Assembly (NCBI GenBank): GCA_014529385.2
Contig: CM043960.1
Coordinates: forward strand, 27,977,896 to 28,041,895
Length of the DNA stretch: 64,000 nt
Origin: Adiantum capillus-veneris
Taxonomy: Eukaryota > Streptophyta > Polypodiopsida > Polypodiales > Pteridaceae
Reading direction: 5' to 3'
Under the pieces are notes generated by a model. The model did no database searches. It saw nothing but the letters and a program-made list of their open reading frames with translations, and was not told the origin of the DNA. The position numbers were made by a program, and so were the translations under genes. Below, piece after piece: positions 42,601 to 55,233 of the stretch (the first letter of the stretch is position 1; each line of letters starts with the position of its first letter).

Positions 42601-44615
42601 ATCAATAGACAGGAAGGGAGCAATTTGCTACTCAAAAGACAAGTCCAATCCTACCTGACAGCCCAAGTACCGAACTATAGTCCCTGGGGGAATCCACCTG
42701 AAACCGTTGCCTGGCATCCAATCGGGCGTAGGAGCACTACCAACCAAAAAAGTCACTGTCTTTATCTAGTTGATCAGTGCGCCAAATGCACGGCAAAAGG
42801 TCTCAAGACCCTGCTCACACCTGTGAAGGTTGGCCTCCTGGACATCCAAGTACAAGGCCAAGTCGTCTGCAAGCTCAATGTCCAGTAGCTCATCTCCTCG
42901 AATAGGGAGCACTAAGTCTCTTAAACCAACCTGCTATGAGACCAAAACCTGCTCATCACCTCATCATAGAACAGAAAGAGAAATGGGGCAAGAGGGCAGC
43001 CCTGTCTGACCAAACTTGTGAGCATGAGACAATCACCTCTACCTCCTGACAAAAGTACATGACTATGTGCCCATCTGTACAAAGCTGACACCCCCCTCAT
43101 CCAAGCATTTAGGAAGCCCATCCTGCGTAGAGTGCCCTCCAAATATACCCAGTCAACTTTGTCATAGGCCTTCTAAAATTTGAGAAGAAGAATCACTAGA
43201 TCCTCACCACAGAGCCGCAGAGGGCATAAACCTCCCAAAAAGTAAAGATGTTGTCAAGGATACTACACTCCTTGACAAAAGCTGTCTGTGTCCCATGTAT
43301 AATTCCCTTTAGAAGTGGCTGAATCCTCAAACTCAGAGCCTCGGCAAGAATTTTGTAGGCTGACTTGAGGATGGTGATGGGGCGCCACTGTCGAATCTCA
43401 TCCAAGGAGCCACCCTCCTTGGGAATGAGGTAGATCAAGCCCTCACTCATGCTGTTAGGCATCTCTCCTATGTGCAAGATGTACTAAAAAGCACAACAGA
43501 GATCTGAGCCAAGCAAATCCCAGTACCCTAAGAAAAATATCTGAGTCAAGCCATCCTCACCTAGACATCTACCACGGGGGAGTTCTCTAAGAGCCGTGTG
43601 TAGCTCCTCAAGCTGAAGAGGCAACTCAAGCCTCTCACATATCTCCTCAATCATCACAAGACAAGGCATATGTACCCACTCCTGCTCTCTACATGCATCT
43701 TGACGCTCTGATTGGGGCTCTATAGACAATAAATCACGGTAGAATTGAAGCAACCTTGGCATGCATTTGCCGAGGTCTCACTGCCTAAAAAAAGCACCTG
43801 CCACTCTGTCACCCACCTGGGTCCACTGAGATGCCGGTTGATGGAAAACAAACTCATGGCACCTCTTCTATATGTTGACAAGCTCCTGGCAAGCCTGCTT
43901 TAATTGCTTCTCCAACAAAGGACTGTCTAGATGTTGCTCTTGCATCCTCTGCAAAGAAGCAATGCCCCGTTAGAGATGCTACTCCTCCTCTTTCACTGCA
44001 TCCAGATGAGCCAAAGACTCTTGAAGAAAGAATCGACTAAGCTGAGCAAGTCCTGAGGCCACTCTGTCAGCAGTAGAATCTTGCTTGTCTAAGCTCTCTA
44101 TCCAAAGAGACTCCACTCGTTCTCGAAGTGCAGAGTCCAGCAAAACCCTCCCTGGGATGCGAAGCATTGTGATCCCCCTCCTCTGCTTATCAGTCACTGT
44201 AAGGATAACTCGAGCATGGTCCGAAAAGGAAGTCCCTTCTAGAATGCCAATTATCCTACCCAAGTCATAGAAGTGGTCACTAGTGTAGAAGCAATCAATC
44301 CAGGATAGATTCATGCCTCCCACTTTGCGATCCAAATGAGAGCAGGCCAAGTTATGTGGGGGACTCACGAAGCTGGAATGCTGCCACGTATCTGAAACCC
44401 GCAGTCATAGATGACCTCTCCCAAGATGCCAACTCAATTCCATGCACAATAGTATGGCTACCACTAATCCTATCAGAGGGTTCCAACATGTTGAAGTCAC
44501 CCCCTACGCACCATTGCTATGCTTGTGGCAGAGACTCAACAATCTGAGACCAAAACTCTATATGTGCACTTGCCACATTGGGTGCATGGATATTCAAGGT
44601 GATATCAGATTCAAA
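42601..44615 (-). pseudogene. LINE (non-LTR retrotransposon): endonuclease and RT remnants
   Basis: On the minus strand, 44615-44400 reads NIHAPNVASAHIEFWSQI and WCVGGDFNMLEPSDRISG, the GDFN block of an apurinic endonuclease. 44368-43979 has SWIDCFYTSDHF and TSFSDHARVILTV (the SDH block). RT follows: LIYLIPKEGGS with IRQWRPITILKSAYK (43477-43196), LVRQGCPLAPFLF (about 43000), ELADDLALYLDV (catalytic ADD, about 42870) and GFRWIPPGTIVRYLGCQVGL (about 42700). Frameshifts and stops are frequent. The 5' end is missing and the 3' end is cut by the LTR fragment at 42600. It would have copied its RNA by target-primed reverse transcription. Confidence 0.9.
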
Positions 44616-45476
44616 AACTTATTTTTATCAAAACAAAGCTCTAGAGTATCTCTACAAGATTCAATGTCAACCTTGAACAAAAATCAAAGACTCTTTGGGT
44701 CATTCATTGCTGGTCAGTGTCCAAAAAAACATCGTTTAAGGCCTCAAAATTCACCCAAAAGTTAGGGGTGTCTAAAAGTGACAATTTGAGAGAATTGTGA
44801 GAAAACAATCACAATTTTGGACATACTTACGACTTTTCCCTAAGCAAAGTACTTGAACACAGTGGAATGAGCCTTCTTACCTCAAGCTAGAGCTGTTAAG
44901 CCTAGAGATCATGTTCTCTTTAGAGTCAAATTCAGCTTATACAAGCTTTGGAATCCTAGCGATAGAGGAGCATCCGCCCATAATGGTTCTTCCAAACTTG
45001 CGATTGATAAAGAGCAAGCTTGTTATAAGATTTTGCATAACAGATCATAAGAGTGAAGGACTGTATAGATATATGGTGACAGTGAGGTCAATCTTTATAG
45101 GTGCTCAGAGCCATACCCAGAAGACCTGACATATTACAAGCTCTTATGTGTCTATACATACAGAGTCGTCTATCAGTGGAAGTCTATAGTTGTTGACAAG
45201 TATAGACAAGAATACAGAGTTATAGAAAGCACAAATACATGGACTTCATTAGACATAAGTGGATATTTGGCAATTAAGCACCACAAAAACCTCCATGAAA
45301 CACGAATATTCCAAAAGGGGAGCCACCTGGATTCCCTTCTACAACGATAACAAGAGATAAATTGATCATAGAGATGGAAGACTTGCCTTCTCAAGGACCA
45401 ATTTCCAATAGAACAACTAATCCCTTTGAAGAAGAACCTATATAGGCATAGTAGAAGGCTTAAACTGAGAGAGTAA
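44616..45476. other. No supported feature
   Basis: This stretch between the LINE and a gag remnant has only short frames in both strands and no recognised motif. It may be the leader of the gag remnant that follows. Confidence 0.4.
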
Positions 45477-46323
45477 TTGGGAGAGTCTATGACTAGACTT
45501 GTAGACAATCGGAAAGTTAGACCATCCCAGATCCAAAAATGGGTAAACAAGAAATACGCTAGAGATAAAGATCTGAGAGATCATGTAGCGACTTTTAGAA
45601 GAGAAATCGAAGTAGAGGAAGTTTTGGATTTTGCAACACAGTTTGCAAGATTTGGACTAACTCTAGAAGATGACACGGCTACATGGTTTGACTCAGTGGA
45701 AATATGAGGTTTTGAGAATCTAGATGAGCTATATGAGGAATTCATCAAATAATTATCACAGAAATGTATAGCTCACAATACAGTATGGAAAATCCACAAA
45801 TTCAAGCAAAAAGAGAGTAAATCAATACGCAAAGAGGCATTATGGCTCAAGAGATACATCAAGTTTTGTCCACAAGCTGAACTACCTATGATGGCATGAT
45901 TGATGTTGATCTCTATTCAAGGAATGAGACATGTAGGTCTTCAAAAGGATCTGCATATGATAAGGAGCAAGATGCTAAACGAATTGATCAAAGAAGCTCT
46001 TTATCTAGAGGATAATTGTGAAAAATATAAAGAAAAGGACTATAATAGAAGAGGACGACTCATTCTCTCAGCACAGTGACTCACAGATAAGTGAGTCCAT
46101 TGCAAAACCAGCGGCACCTATCAATTGAGAAAATTTTATCAACAACAAAATGGTCAAGAGGTTAACTTGTCTTGTAAATGTTGATCCAAGAGAGCTTAAT
46201 TTGTGCAAAATTTAGAGGAAATGGACAAACCATGCAAGGGAAGAGTGTTACTATAGCATGGAATATGCTAGGGAGAGGTATATACAACCTATTCCAGTAG
46301 CACTGATAGCCGATTTCCAGAAA
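45477..46323 (+). pseudogene. Third gag remnant of the host family
   Basis: Starting at MTRLVDNRKVRPSQIQKWVN, the frame follows the host Gag closely: ARFGLTLEDDTATWFDSVE, then a stop, FKQKESKSIRKEALWLKRY, IKFCPQAELP, and finally KWTNHAREECYYSMEYARER near 46215-46285. At least three in-frame stops are present. It is closer to the host gag (22170-22799) than to element 3. No pre-gag or pol was found with it, so it is a fragment. Confidence 0.85.
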
Positions 46324-46639
46324 TAAAGAAAAAAAAGAAAAAAAGGTTTATCTTTCCTCTACCCAAAGCACGAAAACACCACCAGAAGGCTCAACAAATC
46401 CCTGGTCAATTGGTGAGCCACAAATTCTCTCTCTCTTTTCCCTGCCCCCGCCACGACCCATGCGGCACAGCTCTGGCAGCACCCCTAGCCATAGTGTGTC
46501 ACTATCCATCATTAGCCCCGGCTTTTGGAGCCGCGGCCGCAAGAACAAACCCCAAGTAGGGGAGAGCACATTACCAAGAAAAAAACGATAAAAAGTAGCT
46601 TTTTTTAACATTCACCACCCCCTCTATGCTTAACCACCG

Positions 46640-46815
46640 GCAGACCACCACCAGTTTGGACACACTTCCCTCCATTATCGCCAAAAGATAGAGGCCTGTG
46701 TCTCTCCTACTCGGCTTTTCCAATCCACCACCATCTCACTTACCCTCTCTCTGCATCGCTTGGCCCAGTGGCCACACTTTTGAAAATTCTCCCTCTCTCT
46801 CTTTCATAATTCACA

Positions 46816-46870
<55 letters not shown>

Positions 46871-47244
46871 CTCCTCGCTCGTCCATACCACTGCCCAATG
46901 GGCCGCCATACCTCACCCCTCCATCTTCCCTCCCGTCCACATTCCCTTGACCTCACTCTCCCCTCCCTCTCTCCCCTCTTGTTTTCTTCCCACCGGCGGG
47001 TCATCGACCTCTCTCTCTTTATCTTCCCCCCCTCTCACTCACGCTCTCTCTCTCTCTTCCCCCCTGGCGGGCCGCCACCCTTGCTTAAATGGTTGACCTC
47101 ACAGCTCCCTCACCCCCCCTCGTTTCCACGGGTGGGCCACCCCAGGTTATACTCTCTCTCGCGCTCTCATCAGCCCACAGGCCACACATGGCACCAAACA
47201 CGCTCCCTCTCTCTCTTAATCCACACACACCCTCACACTCTCGA

Positions 47245-47327
<83 letters not shown>

Positions 47328-47508
47328 GCATGTGCAGGCATCGCCATCAGGGCGTTCTCTCCCTCTCTCTTATTCACACACACAACAGACACACATTTCC
47401 TCCCCACTCCCCAGTCCCTTGCCATCTCACCCCCCCCCCCCCCCCCGCCCTGTCTCTCCCTCGCTCTTTGTGTCATACAGCCCGCAGGCACTACCATCAG
47501 AACAGTGC

Positions 47509-47573
<65 letters not shown>

Positions 47574-48842
47574 GCACACACACACACCCACACACACACA
47601 CACACCTACACACACACACACACCTACACACCCACACACACACACACACACACCTACACACACACACATGCACTCACACACTCTACACCGTCCCCTCTCC
47701 CCATAGAGCACCCGCTCCCTCTCTCCCCCATTATTGTCCTCCCTCTCTCTGCGCCGCAGGCACCAAAAAAATAATAAAATAATATATATACATATATATA
47801 AATAGCTTATACCCCCATTCCCACGCACACCCTTGCTTTATACACCCACACACATACACACACACACACACCCCTACAAACACAATAACATACACACACC
47901 CACGTGCATACATGCACTCACATATCCACACATACACGCGCACGCCATACGCACCCATCAAAGAAAATAGAAAAAAACACGAAGGACTCGACGACATCGA
48001 CATCATCAACAAAAAGAAGACGGCCAAGTCGCGCGTCGTCGACACCAAAACTAGAAAAGATACCGAAGGCATGCCTTGCTAGACCTCGAAAATGATGAAT
48101 GCGCTACACCGATGCACGAGCTAGGCCGCCGTTCATTGGCATCGTATCCAAGACGCCCTCTTCAGTAAAATCCGTAGGCTCTCATCATTTTTCCCAATTT
48201 TCAAACCAAATCTTGTAAAAATCCCAATTTGTAAATTATCACCTCTCTCTAGGTGATGGCCACAAAGGCCCACCTAGGAGTTTTCCTTTTTAATATTCCC
48301 CAAGACAAAGCAAAGGTCAACCATCCAGGACCCACCACCTTGCTTTGTCTCCCTCGATTAGAACCCTTAATCTAATCAGATTACCCTAACCTAAAGCAGC
48401 TAGCACCTATAAAAAGGCATTGAGTGGTCACCATCAGGGAGATTGATTTAGGAGAGATGGGAGATTGATTTGGGGGAGATGAGAGATTTGGGGGGGGGGG
48501 GGCAATTTCCTCAGAGGTCAGCACTTGTTAGTATTTTGGTGGGAGGGATTGGCCACATTTGCATCATGAGAGAGGGGACTTAGTGTAGCATTTTCTTTGG
48601 GAACTTGCACTATGTAAAGAAGCTATGTCTACATCTCGACTCCAATGGTCGACACACACATACTCATGTTGGCAAAGTCTCCGTGTCTGTGAGTCATCTC
48701 TAGAGAACACAGTATTAGGCTCACTATCTCTCCCTCTATCTCTCTATCACCATGATTGCCACCTCGCTGGAAATAAGGTTGCTGTAAATATTGCAAGAAA
48801 ATAGTTTCCCTCACACCCCGAGGGTTTTCATCACATGTCTTA

Positions 48843-48907
<65 letters not shown>

Positions 48908-49086
48908 TGTGTATGTTTGTGTGTGTGTAGAGTTTGTGATATCTCCAATCACCGTTGTCTATGTCCTAACCGCTCAAAGCTAGGTGGTGCCCCCTGTTTG
49001 CTTCACCGTGGCCGGCTTGCAGCGTGCATCGACTCTTGGCGTTTTTGAGACCGTCGGGGTCCGTGTCGCGCTCTTGTGCTCGTCAT
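46640..49086 (+). repeat. CT/CA-rich LTR family, copy 2 (with intact PBS junction)
   Basis: A second copy of the family at 39945-41933, extending further on both sides. (CT)n tracts are at about 46812-46867, 47250-47322 and 47514-47570, a (CA)n mixture at 47571-47668, poly-C at about 47430-47446, poly-G at about 48491-48503, and (GT)n at 48846-48928 where copy 1 has (CT)n. TATAAAAAGG is at 48408-48417. The right end, CGTCATT, is followed at once by a primer-binding site. The left end is uncertain. Apparent ORFs are simple-repeat artefacts. Confidence 0.75.
48846..48928. repeat. (GT)n microsatellite replacing (CT)n between LTR copies
   Basis: About 55 bp of pure GT then imperfect GT, at the position that in copy 1 (41716-41766) is (CT)n. 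Confidence 0.93.
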
Positions 49087-49087
49087 T

Positions 49088-49107
49088 TGGTGCCCCCATT
49101 GAGGAGG
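49088..49107 (+). promoter_or_regulatory. Primer-binding site after CT-rich LTR copy 2
   Basis: TGGTGCCCCCATTGAGGAGG on the plus strand. The first 10 bases and most of the rest equal the site of the nested TR-GAG element (19197-19214), though the LTRs differ. The tRNA is unassigned. Confidence 0.7.
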
Positions 49108-49279
49108 GACTCTCAGAAACCTCCAATTTACAATGCTGAAAACAATGCACATCATCAATCATGGACAAATGGCTAAAAGAATTCTCCAAGTGGAGAACGG
49201 AGGACCTAGTCTAAGTCCAAAAGCCTAAAGCATTTGGTGGATGCAAGTGGGCCTACACTCTCTCTAGGCCTGGAGAGTT

Positions 49280-49701
49280 CAAATGAAGCTCGACCACCCA
49301 AGCTCCGTTGCCGCATGCAGAATTGGAAGCCGATTGAGGTAGACTCTTCTCGCCTAGTCTATTTTGAACCAAATATGGAGGATTGTACAGACTTCTACAA
49401 GAGGTAGAGCCATGTGGTGAAGGTTCCACCTGGTCAACACCTGAGGTATGCAACTCTAAGTAATCAATTTCCTACACCCGACATGGATAATAACAATAGG
49501 CCAGAAGTCTTTCCTTTTCGTTTCTTGCAACACATGCATGTAAACGTATATATTGATAGAAAGATATTCTACCAGCAAAAGATTGTTTTCCTATTCGGAG
49601 TAGAACTGCTTGATGAAATTTTGAGATCTACACATCCCATCATCCTACCCCTTCTTGATTACTACCACTCTTTTGAGGTAAGCATCTTTATTCTATTCTA
49701 G
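49280..49701 (+). pseudogene. Unrecognised ORF downstream of the CT-rich LTR
   Basis: One plus frame is open from about 49290 apart from a single stop at 49407: RMQNWKPIEVDSSRLVYFEP, then a stop, then MVKVPPGQHLRYATLSNQF and IDRKIFYQQKIVFLFGVELL, ending EVSIFILF. It begins about 190 bp after the PBS, so it may be the first ORF of the element that the LTR belongs to. I see no family motif. Confidence 0.35.
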
Positions 49702-50755
49702 CTTTGTGATCCAGTTTTATCATGTTTTAAATTTATCCACCCAACCCTGTAAAAAGTCGCTATGAGCCACTAATGTCATTTATGTTTTTTTTTTAAAAAG
49801 TTTGTAATTTCTTGAGTTACTACCATGTCAAGTGTCTCTTTTCCCACATTCAGTGGAAAGAAGGGAGAAGACATTGTTTGGTGGATACAGGCGTATGCAC
49901 ACCAAACCCTCTGGACACTCTATTTTTTCAAAAACAAACAATGTAATACAGCCTAAGATGAGCTGTAATCATGATGAGAATAGACCATACCCTTTTTATT
50001 TCTCTGAGTCTACACCCTTGTAAGATGTGGGATGGCCATGGGAAAGCCCCCTAGCTTTTAAAAGTCAAAAACACTTAGTTTTGAAGAGAAAAGTATCATT
50101 AGTTGAAGGAAAAGAAACGTGCATTGTGGAGGCTTCTTGTGACTACAACTTGTAATTTTCTTTTCTCTTGGGCTGGTAATCAGAATCTATTCCGAATAGC
50201 ACATTGCGTTCCTTGTTTCTTGCTCTACAATCTAAGTGTAATCATTTCCAATTCTGCTGTGGTTCGCAACGTATTGTTTGTGAGCTAAATCCATTGATTT
50301 GGGGGTTCAAATGGTTGTTTTTTGATGTTTTGACCATGGATAAGTGTTTCTATGCTTAAGGAAGATCTTTCCAAGTACTTTTGTTTCAGTTTTTTGCACA
50401 TTTTTTGTGATGGATTGTGATTTATGTACCTTCCCAGATGGTGAGAGAACTTGGTAGGATTGAGCCCATAAGTGTTGTGATACCTCTCCTTAAGTTTCAT
50501 GGCATTCCGGATTCGTTTGGATACCGAAAAGGCTTGATGACGTTGAGTGTTGAGATTGGACGCATACTGATTGTCTGACTAGGAAGTGGTTGATTTGCTT
50601 TTGTCATAGAACGAGTAGCCCTTGAGTTCACTTTGGTGAGATTGACACTCTCATTAAGTCTCCGTGCCCCATCCCGAGTTGCTTCCTTGCATATTGAAAT
50701 TATGTTAGTGCAAAAGAGCTATGCTGCAGACGTCCGTCGTGGCGACCCACTAACA
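49702..50755 (+). repeat. Probable 5' LTR end of element 3 (left boundary unknown)
   Basis: The right end, CCCACTAACA at 50755, directly precedes a PBS. The left end cannot be set, and the sequence was not found again beyond the 3' PPT of element 3 (57889 on), so the LTR pair is not demonstrated. Only short frames occur. Confidence 0.45.
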
Positions 50756-50756
50756 T

Positions 50757-50774
50757 TGGCGCCGTTGCCGAGGA
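50757..50774 (+). promoter_or_regulatory. tRNA-Asp-type primer-binding site of element 3
   Basis: TGGCGCCGTTGCCGAGGA, matching the Tat/Athila tRNA-Asp site at all but one position. It is one base after the LTR end CTAACA. A ~900-bp leader and then the pre-gag ORF follow. Confidence 0.85.
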
Positions 50775-51680
50775 AACCGATCCTTAGGTGGTGAGTGACT
50801 CAATGTACAAAAAAAAAAAAAATCCCCCTTCAAGATTTTGATACTCGTTTCGCTTACCCATAGACAGTGAAGCAGCTAGACGTAGGTTTAGTGCTTGATG
50901 GAGACTGGAGTCCGAGACTAGCCAGTGCTATTCCTTAAGAGCAAAGAAATCTGTGAGTGAAGTACAAGATAGTATTTCGTTCTTACCCCTATCTTACATA
51001 TAAAATTTAGGTCTCACATGATCTAGCTGAGTAAAACTGGTCAAAGAGCATGTAGCATAGTGATTGGCAATGCAGAAAGGAACCACTTCTATTGATACCT
51101 AGATGTATCCTCAATGTGTCTTTGTTTGACTTTCAAACTATGTGCATGTTCAACCTGCACTCTAGCTACTGGTCCAATTTGGACCCATCTAAATTACTTA
51201 AAAAACATGGCTATAAAGTTGTGTTAGGTTCTCTGTGTAAATTTGCATCTATACAAGCTCTTTATGGCTTTCATCCCTCAACAAATGAACTATAATCACA
51301 AAACAAGCAATTGATACAAAGAAGTGTTAGTTCTTGAATGTATCTTTGTAGCTATTAACTCACAAGTTTGAGGGAAGGCTCTTTTGGGAAGCCATGATTT
51401 TGAAACACAAAAAAAACTTCCTCTCATTTTTCCCTTCCTTACCCCATAAATATGATACCCCCTCCTTTATTTTTAAGCTTGGGAGAAAAATTATTGGGGG
51501 CCTGCCCCTAACTTATACGCTTATGTAACTTGTAAAAAAAAAACCGCTCCCCTGCACTTCAGGTATTAGAAGATACTACCCAGCAAGCAAGAACAAATGG
51601 GAGATTTAAACTATTTAATGAGGTAACTCGGTTTGGATTTTTCTTGTTACCAATTCTTCGTGAATCTGTGATCAAGAAGA

Positions 51681-52480
51681 TTGTACCAGAATAGGAACCA
51701 CGACATCTTTGATCAAGGGAGTAATCACTCAACGAAAGAAAGTATGAATCAGAGACCACTTCCACCTTTGGAACCCATTTTAGAGGAGAGTTTCTCTAAC
51801 ACTTCGTCTGAGAGATCATACGGCCTCATGGATAAAGATTCTAACAAGTCAAACCCTAAGGGAACAGCTTCGATGGGTGCAGGTCCTTCTCAGCCTACAT
51901 CTGATGTAAAATTCTTGTATTTGAAGTTTCAATTTGAAAATGTGCTTAAAGCCAAAATATATAAGGATGGAATGGACCGCTACTGTGTTAAGTTGGAAAA
52001 TAAGCCGAGCGACTTCAGAGACCTTGTAGATGTTGATTATGACGGGGATAGATATTTTGATCGAGAGGGAATGATGTACCTAGTGGTTTATAACCCTTTT
52101 ATTGTGGATAAATGGGGAATGACCGGCACCAAGGACAAAGTAGATAATGAGCTGGCCGATGCACCACCCAAAATGGAGAAACAAAATGCGGTACTCAGAC
52201 GCCCCAATGAGATAGAGCGCCTTACACAGACAACACATATGCGGGGCTTTATAAGTTCAATAATGGAGAACAAACACTCTATTATAGATGTGACAAGCCC
52301 CGCATCAAAGAATTAACAGACCGGAAAAACTTCTATGTTTACACGTACATGGAGGGCAAAACTATTCAGGTGGTCATAATGGACAAGTTTGGCCGAAACT
52401 ACTCTCCAATGGATTGGAAGGAGTTAGAGAGATATACATATTTTGGAGAGCACTCCACCAATACTATGTAAAACCGGAAG
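51681..52480 (+). pseudogene. Pre-gag region of element 3
   Basis: The first ORF (51681-52316) contains SSERSYGLMDKDSNKS, RDLVDVDYDGDRYFDREGMM and YLVVYNPFIVDKWG. A second frame (about 52310-52470) gives CDKPRIKELTDRKNFYVYTY and VVIMDKFGRNYSPMDWKELE. Both match the two pre-gag segments of the host element in order. Function unknown. The frame break and stop codons indicate decay. Confidence 0.65.
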
Positions 52481-52819
52481 AGGTAAAAACCACGACTACT
52501 CACATCAAACCTGAGACTGTACTTGAGAGCCCCTTGAGAACCAGAGTGGAGGATTCTTATGGACATGAACGAGTTCCAAAAATAGAACCTTTAGGGTTGA
52601 CGACGACTAGGGCTTCCATGAACACACATAGGGGCAGTATTGTTCCTGAATTCACTTACACCACTGGAATCCCTCCAACTATTACACGAGATTGATTTGA
52701 TGAATGTATGGCAGATAGGATACCACTATTAGTCCAAGAGGAGATTACAAACCAAGAGAAGCCACCCCAAGGGGACCAGGAGTTGTTAGAATGGTTGCAG
52801 AGGCCAGGTGTATGCGACC

Positions 52820-53950
52820 ATCTCAGGTGGAAAAATGATTAGTCAAAAAGTATAATGGATCTGGAGATCCGTATGCCCATGTTTCAATCTTCAAACAAGT
52901 ATTGAGAGCAGAACAGGTAACTAATTTTCATACTCAATATGAAGGATTTGGGTTGACATTGGAAGGTACTGCCTTGACTTGGTTCCAACCATTAAACAGC
53001 TTGGAATTCCCAAGTATTGAGCAACTTCTCCGAGAATTCGCTGAGGAATTCTCAAAAAGAGGGATCAAGCATAACACTATCTCCCATATCTATGCATTTA
53101 GGCAAAAGGAAAGAGAGAAAGTGAAGGAAGCATCACTTCATTTCAAGCAGTACATAGAAAAATGCCCTGCTCGAGAACTACCTTAGGATGAAAGACTATC
53201 AATACTCTTCATAGAGGGATTTCAAAATGACACGCTAAAAAAGGACTTGCACCTGAAAGCATTGTTAACCTTTGAGCAAGTCACGAAAGAGGCGTTGTAT
53301 CTTGTAGATAAATTCAAAGCACATGGGGAGGTGACTGAAGACACAGATCAGAGGACTAGTAGCACCTCTTCAACCACGAGTGAGTCCACAACAAAATTGG
53401 GATGGCAAAACCCAATTGTGCCAAATGTTGATCAAATGATCGAGGAAGTGATCAGGAGGATAAACCAAGGAAACAGGACGAACCCAAACAAACGACAACA
53501 GCCCACCCAAAAATGCGATCCTTGTGGAGGTGACCATCCAACCCAGTGGTGCAACCTTCAACAAAGACCAGGAGAAAACACACTGCAAATATTGAAATGC
53601 TGTGCTACAGAACAAGAATGGACAAACCAAAAAACTCACGAATGTTTCTATAATCAGAACTATGTTAGAAAGAGACAATATGGACCACATGGGGGACAAC
53701 AACTTCCGCCCCCTCCAAGGTACCAAGTGGGGCCAAATAACGCAATCTTGGGTCAGGAAAAATCTCAACATGTGTTGAGACATCAACCTCCTTTACCCCA
53801 GGAACATAGGGCTATGGTAAGGATTTCTCAACCCATAGAACCACCTTCTGATCAGGAGAGTATGATCCAGGTAGTCTCATACCGAGAAGATTCAAACAAT
53901 ACTTATGAAGGAAAATTGATAGGAATTCATATGCTCCAGAGGGACATAAT
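52820..53950 (+). pseudogene. Gag of element 3 (capsid and first zinc knuckle)
   Basis: From about 52830 the frame reads VKKYNGSGDPYAHVS, then EGFGLTLEGTALTWFQPLN, KRGIKHNTISHIYAFRQKE and FKQYIEKCPARELP, followed by a stop at 53185. From 53190: LFIEGFQNDTLKKDLHLK, then CDPCGGDHPTQWC (CX2CX3HX4C knuckle, about 53515-53553) and CCATEQEWTNQKTHECFYN. Homology with the host gag is clear over the whole length. Stops and a frame change near 53930 make it non-functional. Confidence 0.85.
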
Positions 53951-54330
53951 CCATGGATAATTCCGGAAGAAATGCCCGAGACCTCATACATAGCACAACC
54001 AACCAAAAATCATTACTTGGTTGATGAGAATATGCTCATGTTTATGGCAAATCTGGGCTACAAACCTAGAGGCTACCCTCCTAGAGATGGACAACCAATG
54101 GGAGCTCCACAAGCTTCTCCACCACCTGTAGGACCATGCTATGAATGTGGCGGTGATGACTCGGCTAGAGTTTGTTTAAACAAAGGAGAGCAGGTGAAAT
54201 TTTTTGGATTCTGTGACGGATGCACTACCGACCATCTCATTCCACACTGCCCAAAAAACCCTGAAAACAAAGGAAAAGAAAAAATGAACAAAATAGGGAT
54301 TGTTTCAAGATCAAGTGGATCATAAATAGA
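53951..54330 (+). pseudogene. Gag C-terminus of element 3 with two more zinc knuckles
   Basis: The frame from MPETSYIAQPTKNHY contains YLVDENMLMF (single counterpart of the triplicated host repeat), CYECGGDDSARVC (knuckle with His replaced by Asp) and CDGCTTDHLIPHC. It ends in a Lys-rich stretch at about 54325. The second box has lost its histidine and may not bind zinc. Confidence 0.8.
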
Positions 54331-54465
54331 ACCAAACATTCTGATAAAAGCGGTCACGAGAGCTCAAGCACATGAGGTAGCAAGGAATGTCCCAGCCAGC
54401 CAAACAGAGATAGACAACTTGTCTGTCCGAACCCCTAAAAAATCCTGAAGGCAAAACAAAACAAG

Positions 54466-54999
54466 ATGAAATCCAAAAGAGAAAAGGAAAAAACGGCATT
54501 GGAAATCAAATTGCAAAAAACAGAGGAACAACTTCAAAGGGAAAGAGACCTTAAGGGAAACAACGACATAAAGAAATTGTTGGAACTGCCATCAAGAGGG
54601 TCAGTCTTAGTAGACAAGGTGTTCGAACCTTTGGACGCAATTCTAAAAGCTTACAAGGCAAGGCTAAATCCTAACCAAACCCAAGAGGATAGGTGGTTAA
54701 CATACCCTCATCCAGGCTATGAGACAGAGAGGCTAAAGATGTGCAAAGAGCTAATTCAAGCCGCTCAAGCGATTATGGAACCATCAGTTCCTACGACTCC
54801 AAGAACCAAGATACTCATACGAGAAAAGATTCAGGAGTTACATGAGAGTGGAATTGAAGAGAATAACCTACCCAATCTTGTAAACGAAACACCTTTGGAT
54901 ACGAGGGTGGTAGCCAATACAACAGATGGAACGCATTTGCAAGTACCACTGCCAATTCCGGAGGTAGAAGAACAATGGCCTCGAGAGCTATGGGAATAG
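54466..54999 (+). CDS. Post-gag coiled region of element 3
   Basis: 177 open codons: a charged helix-like N-terminus (KREKEKTALEIKLQKTEEQL), then SRGSVLVDKVFEPLDAILKA and NQTQEDRWLTYPHPGYE, homologous to the host at 7489-8175. No enzymatic motif. It lies between Gag and protease and probably belongs to the same polyprotein. Confidence 0.65.
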   Translation: MKSKREKEKTALEIKLQKTEEQLQRERDLKGNNDIKKLLELPSRGSVLVDKVFEPLDAILKAYKARLNPNQTQEDRWLTYPHPGYETERLKMCKELIQAAQAIMEPSVPTTPRTKILIREKIQELHESGIEENNLPNLVNETPLDTRVVANTTDGTHLQVPLPIPEVEEQWPRELWE

Positions 55000-55233
55000 A
55001 TTAGGAATAGAAAAGATGGAAGTGCCACACTTGGGTCAGCTCCTATCCCAAAAATCCACTTGGAGCATGAGCTCTACCGAAATGACATCCGATCATTATA
55101 TGACAATGCAAGCACATCGATATCGGAAGACAGTAAACCACAGTCGTTGAAGACTTTACCTTCATTTATTGGTAACCCTGAAACTTGATCTGAGGTAAGG
55201 AAAGTTACATCTCAATGGAAAGCCAATCCTAAG

